Notes: generated by a model not told the origin, from the sequence alone. A DNA stretch of 64,000 nucleotides from Bedellia somnulentella (GCA_963576735.1 OY755179.1:3224001-3288000), one strand, 5' to 3'; shown: positions 1-11,595, counted from the first letter of the stretch. Made by a program: numbers and translations.

Positions 1-164
1 ATTTACGGGCGATGCGGTTGGAGACCCATCACCAAAAACCTTTATTTTTACCATCTTTTCCCCACTCAACTTCCAAAAGTGGCTGAGCAATTTATAATTC
101 CTTAGCTCTGGCTACCCCTTCTAGGGAATAATAACCGTTAGTATATGTATGTATGTATGTATGT
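1..164 (+). mobile_element. SINE-A, 3' part cut by window edge
   Basis: Matches the SINE-A consensus from the GGGCGATGCGGTTGGAGACC block to a (TATG)n tail. The 5' end lies outside the window. Confidence 0.85.
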
Positions 165-1486
165 ACAAACCAATCTTTATTTTACAATCGTTTCTCCAAT
201 TAACTTGCAATTGGAATGCGGATTTGTATTCTGAAGCTCAAGCTAACTTTTTTTTCAAATTTAACCCTGAGAATATGAATTTATCCATCATAACTGTATT
301 TATATAATACGCTTGGTTAAATTTAATACCTTTAAAGCTTATTCCAGCTTACAAAATGCGAATATTTTGCTTGTTAAAATACACTATGTTTTCTCTTACA
401 GTTGAGTAAATTCCAATTAATTTCGATGTAGTACAAAAGCAAAAGTTAAAAGAAATACTAACATTAAGAATAAAGTTATTTGAAACACCCATTGATATCG
501 TACAATTATACAGATTTTTAATAAGAATAAACTTTCAAAAGTTGCTGAAGAATTTGTAATACTTTGCTTCGAGTTTTGAATATTTGTTGGCATGAGTTAA
601 ATAGGAAAAAAAACCTTCTAAAACAGTCACAAAAATATTAAATTTAGGACTAGTCACTTACTAATCTATCTCGTTTAAGTAAAACTATTTTTTTTTCTTG
701 TCTATAAATATGTACATGACATAGGAGAAATAGAAAATTGCATTTAAAAAAAAAAAAAAAAAGAAAAGAAAAGAATGTTTTTATTTAGCACACATATACA
801 GAATTCATACAATAATTTAAAGAAATGGTTTCGCTAAATTGGGCCCACAATCAGTAATTTCTGATTTGTGTATAAGTATACACAAAATCAGAACTGGTTT
901 TCATTATGAGCCCTACATGGTGAATACATGAAATACATTTAAATAGTATTTTTTGTTTACCATCGATTTATTTACTTTGACGTTAAGTCAGCTTTATGAA
1001 TTATGACACAATAAATTTTGTTCAATAAATAAGTAAATGCAAAACAATAATTATCCTTTCAATCAATGTATTCCTTCAATTGTATAACTGTTATCTGAAT
1101 TTCAAATGTTTCATTGAACTGTTTATGGTGATAATACTTCAAATTCGAATAAATGTCCCACAAAACTTTCAAAACCTACTTATAGTCTATAAACCCGAAG
1201 TATTAACCGAACTGTGGTCTTTTCAATTATTCATTAAATAGCCGTATAATATTCCGATAGCAATCCAGCCCACTGTAACTAAACATCCTACTGTGACATT
1301 TTCATGCAAATTCAGGCCACTAGTGCAAACAAAAGCTCGGTTCCGGATTAGATTTCAATTGGCGAGGGCTTTCTATAAACACATTAAAAGTCAGGTCAGG
1401 CTCGTGTGATTATTCTGGCGCGATTTGGTGAATGTGTAGAAGTAAACTATTGCAAATAATAGTTTAGCAGATTACGACGATATTAT
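165..1486. other. AT-rich stretch without recognised features
   Basis: No long ORF, family motif or known repeat was recognised. An A-tract lies near 748-762. About 1190-1440 is less AT-rich and looks single-copy within the window. Confidence 0.5.
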
Positions 1487-1610
1487 GCCGTGGTCTGCCA
1501 CTTAGAGCGTTTGAATCACGATTTGAAAGTCTTTTGTTCGATTCCCGGGGGATAAACTAGCAAATTCAATTTATGCGATTTAACTTAGTTTAGTAAGATA
1601 TTGCGGAGTT
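1487..1610 (+). mobile_element. SINE-C, tRNA-derived head
   Basis: Begins with a tRNA-like GCCGTGGTCT segment and carries a B-box-like GTTCGATTCC at 1536-1545. The following body matches, in reverse complement, the SINE-C copy near 10.6 kb. Confidence 0.6.
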
Positions 1611-1923
1611 TCAGTATTTTCGTCATCGATGGTTCCCACCTCGTTTAGATTACTAACTATACACAAGTATGAGCCTTCCGGTGGACGTACATACAAACTG
1701 TAGTAAGTCTTAGAAAATAACATACATATATGATATAAAACATATTAAAACACTCGATACATCCACTTTCAATACCATACTAAAGTCTATTTTGTGATGT
1801 ATTTAAAGTCCACGACACTAGCGCTTATTGACTACCATCATAGTAGCTGAGACCAATGGCTTTACATCTTACTTTCCTGGTGAATAAGTGATCCAGGCTT
1901 CTTTATAACTATTCTATTTTTTT

Positions 1924-1985
1924 ATCAAACTGGGTTAAATCTCACAAGTTTAATTCATAATTTTACCCAGGAATCAAATACCGAT
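1924..1985 (-). mobile_element. SINE-C fragment
   Basis: The AAACTGGGTTAAATCTCACAA segment and the text after it match the body of the SINE-C copy around 10610-10660. The tRNA-like head is missing. Confidence 0.45.
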
Positions 1986-2320
1986 ATCTTGGAATCGTGA
2001 ACCACACGCTTTTATTGTTACATTGTCAAAAGACCGTATCTAAATAACTAATGTATAAATGTATTGCTTGGTTTTCTCATGTGAACCTTTACTTGAGAAT
2101 TTGTGAATACTGATATTGTTTTCTTGTTCTTTTAATTATTTAATGTTCTGAGACTAAGCGAATATGTTTAAAGATAATTTTAAAAGATATTGTTTTTTAT
2201 TTATTTTTTTTGTTGTGCATTTGTTTAGTTTACTGTCTGTTCCTTTACTATTTATTCAATTTTGTTTACTTCAAATGTGGCAGACACAGATTATTTTGTT
2301 TATATATTAATTAATTATGT

Positions 2321-2518
2321 GTAGTGTAGTGTAGGCCTTAACTGAAAACCAGTGTTTTGCCACTTGGCAATATCAAACACTGAGTTAGGACCTAGTTTGT
2401 GTTACCATAGCACTAATTTTAAGTTTAAAATATTGTTTTTTTTTTCACTTTATGTATTGATTTTCATATTGTATGTGGTGTTATGTTAACATAAATAAAC
2501 GAGTTATCTATCTATCTA
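2321..2518 (+). repeat. Retroelement-like 3' end with (ATCT)n tail
   Basis: The segment ends in AATAAACGAGTTATC followed by ATCT repeats, a layout usual for LINE or SINE 3' ends. No coding sequence was seen, so the family is not assigned. Confidence 0.4.
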
Positions 2519-2839
2519 ATAACAATTTGACTATGGATATCTTCAATACATTTCCTAATATTCTTTTTGCCCAGTTTTCAAAGGTCCGTCCATACAAAGT
2601 GTGGAGTTTAAATCGAGGACGCTTCACGACCCATTAATGTCGACGTTTAGGTTATTGTCCATGTGGGAGCAATTAAATGAAAATTTCGTCGGGCGGCTCC
2701 CGTGCTGCTAGCCAATTTGATCAACATAAATGCTTTTTGTAGATGTCTATTAGAATACGATTAAAAACACTTTATAACTCAGGTATTTTTAATTAATACT
2801 TAGTAAGATTCAAAATCTAGATGTTTTGAGATTGAACGC
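2519..2839. other. Unassigned interval
   Basis: No repeat family or ORF recognised. Positions 2580-2710 are less AT-rich than the surroundings and occur once in the window. Confidence 0.4.
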
Positions 2840-2961
2840 AAACGTTCACGTCGTATACCCCCGAAGGGGTTGGCAGAGGTACTAATACTTATAAACATCA
2901 CGTGACATTGACACCTAGTGTTCAAGGTACCCACGTTTTGCTAGGACAGTGTACTCACATG
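2840..2961 (-). mobile_element. SINE-B, 3' part
   Basis: Shows the CCCCGAAGGGG hairpin and the TACTAATACTT and CACGTGACATTG blocks of SINE-B. The tRNA-derived head is absent. Confidence 0.75.
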
Positions 2962-3123
2962 ATCTTAAACTTCCTAGTAAAATTTCAATTTTAATTCTTC
3001 GCCTTAAAAAGATAAATATAATTCTCGTTTTTCTGTCCCTACTATAAAGAAAAAATCCCACTTAATGAAAATATAATTTTCAATAAACAAAACCATGGTT
3101 GTCTATAGTTCACTTAATTAAGT

Positions 3124-3294
3124 TGTGGGAGTCATGTTAGAGCGCACACTACTGCGGACTCACTCGCACATAGCAGCGTCTCACTCATATTCCTACATCG
3201 CGGAGTGTAAATGTTTTTCGATTTAAGCATAGATACAAATTATAAGTTAGTACACAGCAGGGTGTACTGGCCAGTATATCTTTGCTGTTTCCAC
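3124..3294 (+). repeat. 171-bp unclassified repeat, copy 1
   Basis: A second copy lies inverted at 61637-61807. The ends begin GTGGGA and finish TTTCCAC, so short inverted termini are possible. No ORF. Confidence 0.6.
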
Positions 3295-3346
3295 AAAGTA
3301 TTTTGAATAATACCGGTGCTGCAAGATGGCATTCTCTGGTAAGATG

Positions 3347-3563
3347 GTATTTTGGCAGTTGAGTGGGAAAAATATTGTAAAATAAAGGTATGTATGTATG
3401 GTTGGCCTATCATGACACTATCCTATTTTTTCCCGCGGTTGTCGTTCGTAAGAGGCGATTTAAAGTTTGGGGGCTATTGAAGTAAATTTTGGTTAATCTG
3501 GACACCCATCACAAATAATTCATTTTTTTTCTTTTCCCTAACTCAACTTCCAAAAGTGGCCAA
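3347..3563 (+). mobile_element. SINE-A, degraded, after a short reversed fragment
   Basis: 3347-3390 is a minus-strand SINE-A scrap. From about 3400 a diverged plus-strand copy runs to the ACTTCCAAAAGTGG block and stops before the tail. Confidence 0.6.
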
Positions 3564-3974
3564 AAATATATGTGTGTGATAAAGTTGAAACACCGGAAGT
3601 GTAACAGTAAAGAAGACAGATTCTGTAAACCCATCACCTTTTCACGACACGCCTATTTCATGTTCGGATTTGACTCGCTCGTTCCACTTAAATTGAAGGC
3701 ATTGAGACACGTGAATAAGAGTTCGCCAAAAAGAATTTTCCACTGAAGTGCCGCATCAAATTCTAATATCCATTTATCGTAGAGTAAAAGAGGATTATGA
3801 GAGAATCAAAAACCCTTTAGACGAAATTAAGTGATTTTTTCGGCATAAGTACGTCTGCTATTTTGTGTGACGCTTGGCTTTATTTTCCTCTTACAGTGGA
3901 ATTACGCATGATAAAAAGGAATTATTTTGCTTGTTCAGTTTTTTACGTTACATAGAATGACAATGGTCTTTGAG

Positions 3975-4124
3975 TGATCCGGTTGTAGACCCGTCACCGA
4001 GATCCCTTATTTTACTCATATCTTTTCCTCACTCAACTTCCAAAAGTGGCTGATTTATTATTCTGAAGCTCTGGCTACCCCTTTTAGAGGTTTATAAACG
4101 TGAGTATATGTACGTACATATATG
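3975..4124 (+). mobile_element. SINE-A, 3' part
   Basis: Runs from the GGTTGTAGACCCGTCACC block through the 3' hairpin to a TATGTACG tail. 5'-truncated. Confidence 0.75.
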
Positions 4125-5195
4125 TATAAAATGACAAATAGTTGGAAGGTATTCTTATTTTCCTTTGGTTAACTTATCAAGTTATCCCATTCCTTGCCCA
4201 ATATCAGAAACGCTTTTTTCTTCTGGGGAATATAGCCGTGAGCCTGGTTACTTTGCTACAAAAACATTTCGGACTAATTTCAATAAGATAATATACATAT
4301 TTTTTTTTAATAAAGACAGTTTCTGCTAAATCGGTAAATGGATGATACGTTTACGTGATATCTTCATGATTAGTAGCTATTTTATGAAAGTTACTCGGAA
4401 ACATGAACCATACTCCAGACAACCACAACAACAGGCCCATAGTGCCAGCAGCAACATTACAGTTAAAAAAAAACATAAACTTTCACGCCGAATTTCCTTG
4501 AAGGGGTTGGCAAAAAAAAACTAAGTGATAGTTTCAAAATAATTCAAATTGGTATTCCCGGTAGCCAGTCTAGATCACTCAGTTAGTCCGACCAAGAGTT
4601 TGCTGTAACAAAATGAACGTTCCAAAAACGCGAAAGAGGAGCCAAATGTGATTAAAAATACTTTCTGTTCTACTTCCACGTAATAATGTTGAAGAACATT
4701 TCATAAACATATTTAACTTGTTTAATAAACAAAAGCTTTGGTCTCTCGCTACTTTACTTTTGTAAGAAAAATATGCGTTTATTTTCAACGGTCTCTTATT
4801 AAAAGCGGCGATAGCGACACTACAAACATTTTAAATGCTACGCGACCCTCGAGTGCTGTTTTGTTCATCATAAACACAATTACGGGAATGAGTGCTTTAT
4901 TATTTTGCAGTATTCTTTTGAAACTCTTTTGGTTTTAAATAAATTATTACTTTGATTGTTTTAATGCACGTATTACTAAAAGTGTAATATGAATAAACTC
5001 ACGGCTTAATCTTAAATATTAGTAACTGTAGCTATTAAATCAACAATTCCTTAGATGCCTTTGATAGTAAATTAGGTAGGGTTGGTGTAATGAAGGGGGA
5101 GTTATCAAAAGTTATCTATTAATGCCGAATAATTTGAAATTCTTTAATTCTAGTGTTGCCCAGACGACACCCAAAATTAGATTAGTAATACTCAA
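4125..5195. other. Interval without recognised genes
   Basis: Short reading frames occur on both strands but overlap each other, lack family motifs and have AT-driven composition. I treat them as chance ORFs. Confidence 0.5.
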
Positions 5196-5445
5196 ACTCA
5201 AACGTGCGCGCCTTATATCTCTGAATGGGTTGGCACAGGTACCAATACTTCTGAACATCACGTGACATTGTCACCTGCATAGGTAGCATGAGGCGTGTGA
5301 GAGCGTAGATGTCACGTGAGAAGTGAGGTACTGACAGATGTATGAACAATCTGTCAGTTTCTCACTTCTCACGCGACATACACGCTCTCACACGCCTCAT
5401 GCTACGGGGGCTGGTCACCTGGTGTCTCACGTGATAGACTAGCAA
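5196..5445 (-). mobile_element. SINE-B interrupted by a hAT-type MITE
   Basis: SINE-B 3' sequence lies on both sides of an insertion at 5278-5413. To the right, about 35 bases of the SINE are missing before the CTCACGTGATA block. Confidence 0.7.
5278..5413. mobile_element. hAT-type foldback MITE, 136 bp
   Basis: The arms form a hairpin of about 55 bp around GTAGCATGAGGCGTGTGAGA. It is flanked by the 8-bp direct repeat GTCACCTG at 5270-5277 and 5414-5421, and one end starts with CAG. An 8-bp duplication and CA(G) terminus are usual for hAT elements. No coding capacity. Confidence 0.7.
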
Positions 5446-5555
5446 TTGTTATTGAAATTCAACACAGTTACTATTTTTGCATCGAATATCCAATTACTAT
5501 GGTTAGTTATTTTTTTTGACAAGCGAATTTAAATTGTTTTATCTAGTTTATAAAA

Positions 5556-5775
5556 GCCGTTTAGTGCCGGTTTAGAATATCACTACCCCTTCTAGCCTTG
5601 AGTGTCGTAAGAGGCGACTAAGTGCATGGGTTTATTTTAAGTGCGGCCAGAGACCCAGCACCAACGATACTTCATTTCTACCATTTTGTCTCTTATCAAC
5701 TTCCAAACGTGGCTGAGGATTTGTAGCTCTGAAGCTCTGGCTACCCCTTTTTGGGATTCACAGCCGTAATTTTAT
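5556..5775 (+). mobile_element. SINE-A, near full length
   Basis: Starts with GCCGTTTAGTGCCGG, and carries the CGTAAGAGGCGACTAAG block and the 3' hairpin. The tail is decayed. Confidence 0.8.
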
Positions 5776-5928
5776 GTCTAGATGTTATAAAATAAGTAGA
5801 TCATCGCAAATTTAAGAATGGGAACTTGTGAACTTGTGCGAGATAAACTGATAAAATAAATATAGGCAACGTATTTCATGGTTACAGTTTATATGAGCTG
5901 TGTATGTTTAATATCGGCTACTAATGTT

Positions 5929-6132
5929 ACTCCTGTTTCTTACTATGGGTGTCATATGAGGCTTCTAAGGGTTTTAGGGATGTACAAGTAAGATAGAAGT
6001 AAGGTGGTATGGCCAGACAGTAGACACCTTTCACCAACCATCCTTCATTGTCCAATTTAATCCTCAGATGTTTTTATTTCTGTGGTACTGGCTATCTCTT
6101 TTGGCACTTCTAGCTGTGAGTATATACGTATG
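5929..6132 (+). mobile_element. SINE-A, old diverged copy
   Basis: The order of blocks is kept (GGTGTCATATGAGGC, the CACC block, the final GTGAGTATATACGTATG), but identity is low. Confidence 0.5.
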
Positions 6133-6786
6133 ATTTATAACATTAGCAAACGAAAATTGAATTGACACCTAAAACGAGTAAATAATGTCAACCATACGGT
6201 AAAATATAAAATGTTCTGCTAAGCCGAGAATATTTACACTTGAAAAATTGACTTATTACTATAGGAATTTAATATTTAATAAGCTGACTTAGTATATGCG
6301 TCCTCATCTAAATTCAAGCTTTAAAAAGAGATGAAAAACGTTATTTCTATGTATACATCACCCTAGTGAATATTTAACAGGCGTAGCAATATTTTTCGTG
6401 ACGTTAATCCCTGTGGAAAGCGAGGGCATGAAAAAGTATAAAATATAACAGAAATTCTTAATATAATCATCACATTTACAGCTTATTCAGGTTGAGTTCA
6501 ACGGTACCGCGACGATGTGACCTTCCGAATAAAATGAAGCTATTATATTCAATACATTTCAGGTGTATTAGCAAATTTATACGAATTTTTAGAAGAAATA
6601 TTTTGTTAAGTGCTCAGTAAAAGTTGACAGAGTCGACTTTGTGCATTATTGATACTGTTAGACTATAATAAGTCATCATCTCAAATCAAGTTGAAATGAA
6701 ATAAAGTTTATTTCGTTTTTATTATGATAGAAAAAACTAGAAGATATCACAAAAGCTATGGCTGTTGAGTACTAAATGCATAAGAA

Positions 6787-7050
6787 ACATACATACATAC
6801 TCACATACTACATATATACTCACGGCTGTAAATCCCTAGAAGGGTTATCCAGAGCTAAGGAATTAGAAACTCTTCAGCCACTTTTGGAAACTTGTGTGGG
6901 GAAAAGATGGTACAATAAAGGTTGTTGGTGATGGGTCTCCAACCGCATCGCCCAAAAATCCCTTAAAAGCCCCAAATACCGTTAGTCGCCTCTTACGTAC
7001 AGCCACAGGAAGAAACGGGATAGTGCTATACAAAGCCGGCACTACACAGC
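6787..7050 (-). mobile_element. SINE-A, full length
   Basis: The CATA tail is at the left and the CCGGCACTACACAGC 5' end at the right. A small tail rearrangement lies near 6800-6820. Confidence 0.85.
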
Positions 7051-7223
7051 ATAAGAAACATCATGATTAACCGTTATTGCCACTGTTTGGGGCTGTAGCT
7101 AAATGGCAAAACACAAAATCCTTATATTTTAATCGTATGGTTTTTAATCCGTATGTCTCAGGAGCTTACGTTGTTGACATTCGATGGGCAAAATTTAAAC
7201 ACACACTTAATGGATTCATTGGC

Positions 7224-7462
7224 GAGTAGTGCCGGCTTAGAATGACACTACCCCTTTCTTCCTACGGTTGTCGTAAGAGGCGACTAACGGTATTGGGTTT
7301 CTTAAAGTGGTTTTTAGGCAATGCGGTTGGATACCCATCACCAACGATACTTTAATTCTGCCGTCTTGTCCCCTGTTAATTTCCAAATGTGGCTGAGGAG
7401 TTTCCAGCTTTATAGCTCTGGCTACCCCTTTTTGGGATTTATAGCCATGAGTATATAAGTAT
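7224..7462 (+). mobile_element. SINE-A, full length
   Basis: Starts GTAGTGCCGGCTTAGAAT and ends GCCATGAGTATATAAGTA. The antisense 102-residue frame here is the recurrent SINE-A reading frame, not a host gene. Confidence 0.8.
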
Positions 7463-7734
7463 TTTGAAGGATCCACCCCTACATATGTATTTGGGTGGTC
7501 AATGCATAACAAATATTCACCAAATGTCGGATACTCGTATCTCAAGACAATTCTTCAAAAATGGTAGGGAGGTATTTACCCGGTCTTGAAATGCGTGATA
7601 AAACTTTTAAAACAAGTATTGAAACCTTTTTTATTGCGTAATATAGCAAAAATTAAATATAGATTGAATTTACCGTCACTTGCCTAGGTGTTTTGTATAG
7701 GGAAGAAGACGACAAGAAACCACTCATACTTGTG

Positions 7735-7863
7735 GGGCAAGCACGAGCACTATTTTATCGACACGATAACAGTTAGAATGAGATGGCAGTACTAAGTAAG
7801 TGCGTAAGAGATGGCTGCTTTATCGCACGCGATAACTAGTTTAAACACGGCTCGTGCTTGCTC
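7735..7863. mobile_element. 129-bp MITE with GGCAAGCACGAG termini, copy 1
   Basis: Inverted termini GGCAAGCACGAGC and GCTCGTGCTTGC bound about 130 bp. A second copy at 35270-35399 shares the interior (ACACGATAAC, GAGATGGCAGT, ACGCGATAACTAG). Confidence 0.7.
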
Positions 7864-7964
7864 TTCTGGACTCATATTTTATAGCAAATTTTACTTTAAA
7901 GATTTTATTACTTAAATAATCAATGTTATTTTCACTAAACGAAACAAGTTGCTCAAATACATAA

Positions 7965-9095
7965 TCAATACATAGTATAAAACAAAGTCGCTTTCGCTGT
8001 ATGTCCGTATGTATGCTTAGATCTTTAAAACTACGCAACGGATTTTGATGCGGTTTTTTTTAATACATAGAGTGATTCTTAAGGAAGGTTTGTATGTATA
8101 ATAAATGCATAATATAGTAGAGAAACACTGATAAATTTAAAGGTTTCTAATGTGATGCCGTAAATAAGCACGTTTTTTTGCGCTTATATTGCAAACGCTG
8201 GCTGAACCCTACGAGATAGACCAAAATAATGTACTACAGTATTGTTCACCTTAAAAAGTTCAACAAAAAAGTCCGCAATGGTATATGTCTACCTCTCAGG
8301 AATAACCCAGCATAACCATTTTTATTCTTTACTAAAAAATGGTTATTTACGAAGTGATTTTAAACAATACAGAATTAATCCTTATCCAATTAAGTACCTT
8401 AAATAAATTGTGCATTCATTATAGATCAATATGCTTTTTACAGCATGTAATTTAAGTGAATATTACCGAAGATATTACAAATTTAAAATGCAGGGTCGTA
8501 GTTGTTTGCGCCGGGCGGCGCGTGCCTATAAATAGCGCGTCGATGGCCGCGCTTCGCCCTCCTATACGACTTAGCTTAGGTACACTCCTTTGCACCGCCA
8601 GGGCGGCCTTCAGCCGCCCGGCAAAACAAGTTAAGGTGACGCCGCATAGGCCGCAGGGCCAGCAGCACCGAACCGGTGGGGTTTTAGTCGGTAAAAGTCC
8701 GCTCGAGAGAGCGACGGGGGATCCTATGAGGATTTCCCCACCGGTAAACAAAAAAAAAAAGCGCTTCGCCTTACAGCACTTTATGATTTGCAGCGATCGC
8801 ACGCGTTTATCGGAGCTCTCTAGCGAGGAAAATATCAAGAATTAATTAAACTGAATAGAATAAGTATCTTTTGTTGTTGATTATCTTTTAATTTTTATTA
8901 TTATTATTATATTAGTAGTATTGTAAGTACATTAGGTTAGATAGGATTTGCTTAAAACCATATTTCTTGGTATTTCTTCCATTAAGACTTTGAGTATTGG
9001 CTAATGACAAAAAAGCTGTGAACGTTGTGTATAAGGACATTCTGTAGTAGGTATATTTTGCATTGCACCCGTGCGAAGCCGGGGCGGGTCGCTAG
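7965..9095 (+). mobile_element. Non-autonomous Helitron, about 1.13 kb
   Basis: It starts with TC after an A. It ends in CTAG followed by T at 9096, just after an ACCCG...CGGGT hairpin with the CCGTGCGAAGCCGGG motif. A|T insertion and a CTRR end define Helitrons. No helicase is encoded. The GC-rich 8.5-8.8 kb interior holds a LINE tail. The 5' limit is less certain than the 3' limit. Confidence 0.65.
8559..8760 (+). mobile_element. LINE 3' end nested in the Helitron
   Basis: A 202-bp GC-rich segment ends in CCCCACCGGTAAAC plus an A-tract and is flanked by the 10-bp repeat GCGCTTCGCC at 8549-8558 and 8761-8770. This is a 5'-truncated, target-primed insertion. The long frames read through it on both strands are not supported as genes. 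Confidence 0.65.
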
Positions 9096-9119
9096 TCAAT
9101 AAATAAAATAAATATACAG

Positions 9120-9303
9120 ACATACATACATACATATTCTCACGCCGTTAGTTCCCATTGGGGTAGGCAGAGACTATCGATCGCCACTTTTTACGATCCT
9201 GGCAAACCTCTCTAGCTTCATTCACATCCATCAATCTTTTCATACATGCTCTTTTATTCTTCGTACTTCGGACACCTGCCTTTTTGAGCACATTTTCTAT
9301 TTA
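9120..9303 (-). mobile_element. LINE-T 3' end
   Basis: Reverse-complement match to the last ~180 bp of LINE-T, with a CATA tail and the CCCATTGGGGTAGGCAGAGAC hairpin region. It covers the last codons and the tail only. Confidence 0.8.
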
Positions 9304-9829
9304 TACAGACATATTATACACAGATAAAATTTGACTTTAAAAATCCACAACTCTGCCTTACTTGAGCAAATGAATGTATATTACAAATATTAAACGATTT
9401 CTTTATGTCTAAAACGAGTTATTTGAATAAGGTCTTATTTGTAAACCCAACACGTAGGTTGGATAAAAAGCAAATTAAAAACACAGAGAATTCAAATTAC
9501 AGCTGAACCTATTTGTAATGTCAGTTAAAATAAAAGCTGATTGAAAAATTGAATTCTGAAACGTGAATTGCTGAATATTTTGATAAAATAACACACATAA
9601 TATGAAAATGATCGTTTTGTTTGTAGGTATTTTATAAAGGGAACATGCTAAAAGTATTAATTAAATGGGATACTCATTCCCATTTATTTAGCACTGGTAA
9701 CTTGTCCATTACTGTATTACTGGTCAATGGAATTTAAATGAATAATGTGGTTTATTAGGTTTTTGACAATGTTTATATATTTTGAAATTTCATTTAGCGT
9801 TATTTTGCAATTATTTTATTTACAACATT
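9304..9829. other. AT-rich interval without features
   Basis: No recognised repeat, ORF or motif. Confidence 0.5.
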
Positions 9830-10074
9830 CATACATACATATACTCACGGCTATAAATCCCTAGAAGGGGTAGCCAGAGCTAAGGAATTAGAAATTCCTC
9901 AGCCACATTTGGAAAATTGAGTGGGGAAAGGATGGTAAAGTAAAGGTTGTTGGTGATGGGTCTCCAGCCGCATCGCCCAAAAACCCCTTAAAAGCCCCAA
10001 TACCGTTAGTCGCCTTTTACGTACACCCATCGATAGAAACGGGGTAGTGCTATTCTAAGCCGACACAACACGGC
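9830..10074 (-). mobile_element. SINE-A, full length
   Basis: Tail at left, CGACACAACACGGC 5' end at right, all internal blocks present. Confidence 0.85.
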
Positions 10075-10164
10075 AAACGGTTGTTTTTACAAAGACAAGA
10101 CAAACATTGTTTTGCCATAATTATCATTTCTAGGATATTCCTAGTCTATTAAATAATAATAAAA

Positions 10165-10330
10165 TTCAAGGGTAGACAACCCTTATCACTTCGGAATATA
10201 AAAAACCATTTATAAAACTATTCTCTGACCTACCGAATGTGTATGGAAAATTTTATCGAAATCGGTACAGTCAGTTCGCAGGAGTTTGGTGATAAACTCT
10301 GTGATACGAAAATTTTATATTAATATATTA
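10165..10330 (-). mobile_element. Helitron-like 5' end fragment
   Basis: The reverse complement matches 46377-46530: TATAAAATT start, CACCAAACTCCT block, ACATTCGGTAG block and CCGAAGTGATAA block. This pattern is common at insect Helitron 5' regions. The 3' end was not found. Confidence 0.4.
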
Positions 10331-10410
10331 TATTAATATATAACTTACATTAATTATCTAATGATAAAGATTTATATATAGACTAGAGAGTACAAGTTTT
10401 AAATATACTC

Positions 10411-10722
10411 CCAGCCCATATATGTACCCACCAAGGGGCTCGAGCCTACCCTATATAGGGCGTTTTGACCATAGCCCACCACGCTGGCCAATTGCGGGTT
10501 GGCAGACTAACGACTACGACCGTATAGTACCGACGGCTTAACGTGCCCTCCGTTACACGGATTCATCTTAATTTTCGGATGACCAGGTGATTCAAACCTG
10601 CAATACCCTTCCAAACTGGGTTAAATCTTACAAATTTAATTTGTAAGGTTACCACCCCCTGAGGATCGAACCCGAGACCTCCTTACTTGAAAGCAAGCGC
10701 TTAACCGCGAGACCACGGAGGC
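10411..10722 (-). mobile_element. SINE-C, tRNA-derived, near full length
   Basis: On the minus strand it starts GCCTCCGTGGTCTCGCGGTT, a tRNA-like D-arm region, and has B-box GGTTCGATCC. The anticodon arm pairs CTTGC with GTAAG around a six-base loop, so it is not a standard functional tRNA. The body includes a TGGCCAATTGCGGGTTGG block. Confidence 0.65.
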
Positions 10723-10753
10723 AGTCTTTAAATAAACATAATTACATCAAATG

Positions 10754-10967
10754 ATAAATAAAAGATGTTATTAAAGGAAAGAAAAATTTCGACACTGGCG
10801 GGGTTCGAACCCGCGACCTTCGGGTATACGCCCCTGTCGCTCTGCCAACGGATCTACAGTGTCAGTTGTCCGTTGGCAGAGCGACAGGGGCGTATACCCG
10901 AAGGTCGCGGGTTCGAACCCCGCCAGTGTCGAAATTTTTCTTTCCTTTAATAACATCTTTTATTTAT
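10754..10967. repeat. Perfect tRNA-like foldback, 99-bp arms
   Basis: Positions 10754-10852 and 10869-10967 are exact inverted copies around a 16-base spacer. Each arm carries most of a tRNA-like sequence with B-box GGTTCGAACCC, the TGGCAGAGCGAC D-arm part and a TTTCTTTCC flank. The paired 61-residue frames on the two strands follow from this symmetry. Related single copies lie near 49.2 and 56.3 kb. Confidence 0.85.
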
Positions 10968-11025
10968 GAGTAATAATCCCCACATGAGGAATTCATGTCA
11001 AAAAACATTAAATTACATCAAATGA
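10968..11025 (+). repeat. 3' flank module of the tRNA-like repeat
   Basis: Carries the CCCCACATGAGGAATTCATG block also found in the 48906-48999 palindrome, which links the two loci. Confidence 0.6.
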
Positions 11026-11106
11026 CTTTGTTTTGATAAGCAGTATTCCATCGGTATGACAAATAAAACAAAACAGGTCTATACAGTTAAAATCTGACAG
11101 ATAGTT

Positions 11107-11283
11107 GAATCGGGTTCTTTTTAAGTGGTTTTTGGGTGACGCAGCTGGAGATCCGTCACCAACAATACTTCATTTTTACTATCTTGTCCCCTATCAACTT
11201 CCAAAATGTGGCTGAGGAGCTAGCTCTGAAGCTCTGGTAACCCCTTTTTGGGATTTATGGCCGTGAGTATATGTATGTATGTA
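11107..11283 (+). mobile_element. SINE-A, 3' two-thirds
   Basis: Starts inside the TTTTTAAGTGGTTTTTGGG block and ends in a TATG tail. Confidence 0.75.
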
Positions 11284-11595
11284 GAATCGGTCCGATATCG
11301 CTAAGTATTTTCTTACAACGTTATGTTATTAACGATGAAGGATAATATCGTAAACTGTACCTTTTTAGTGCCCCTTTACAAAACCTCGGGCGCTGGGTTA
11401 GCACCTATCTCACACGTATAATGTTATAGCAAAAACTGTTAGAGACACTGTACCAAATTGTGTATGTAATACGAGTATTTTTTAAATGAAGATACACAGC
11501 TGGCTCTCACTTTCATCTCAGATACAGTTAGTATAACAGAGACAGCACAGCATATGCGAGCGTAAAGTAAAATCTATTGAATTTAGTTTTTAAAA

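Noticed and set aside
8452..8845. Overlapping 128- and 129-residue frames on both strands
   Set aside because: They run through a LINE tail with its A-tract and target duplication inside a Helitron; openness comes from GC-rich sequence.
10765..10956. Two 61-residue frames beginning alike on opposite strands
   Set aside because: They are the mirror products of the perfect tRNA-like foldback.
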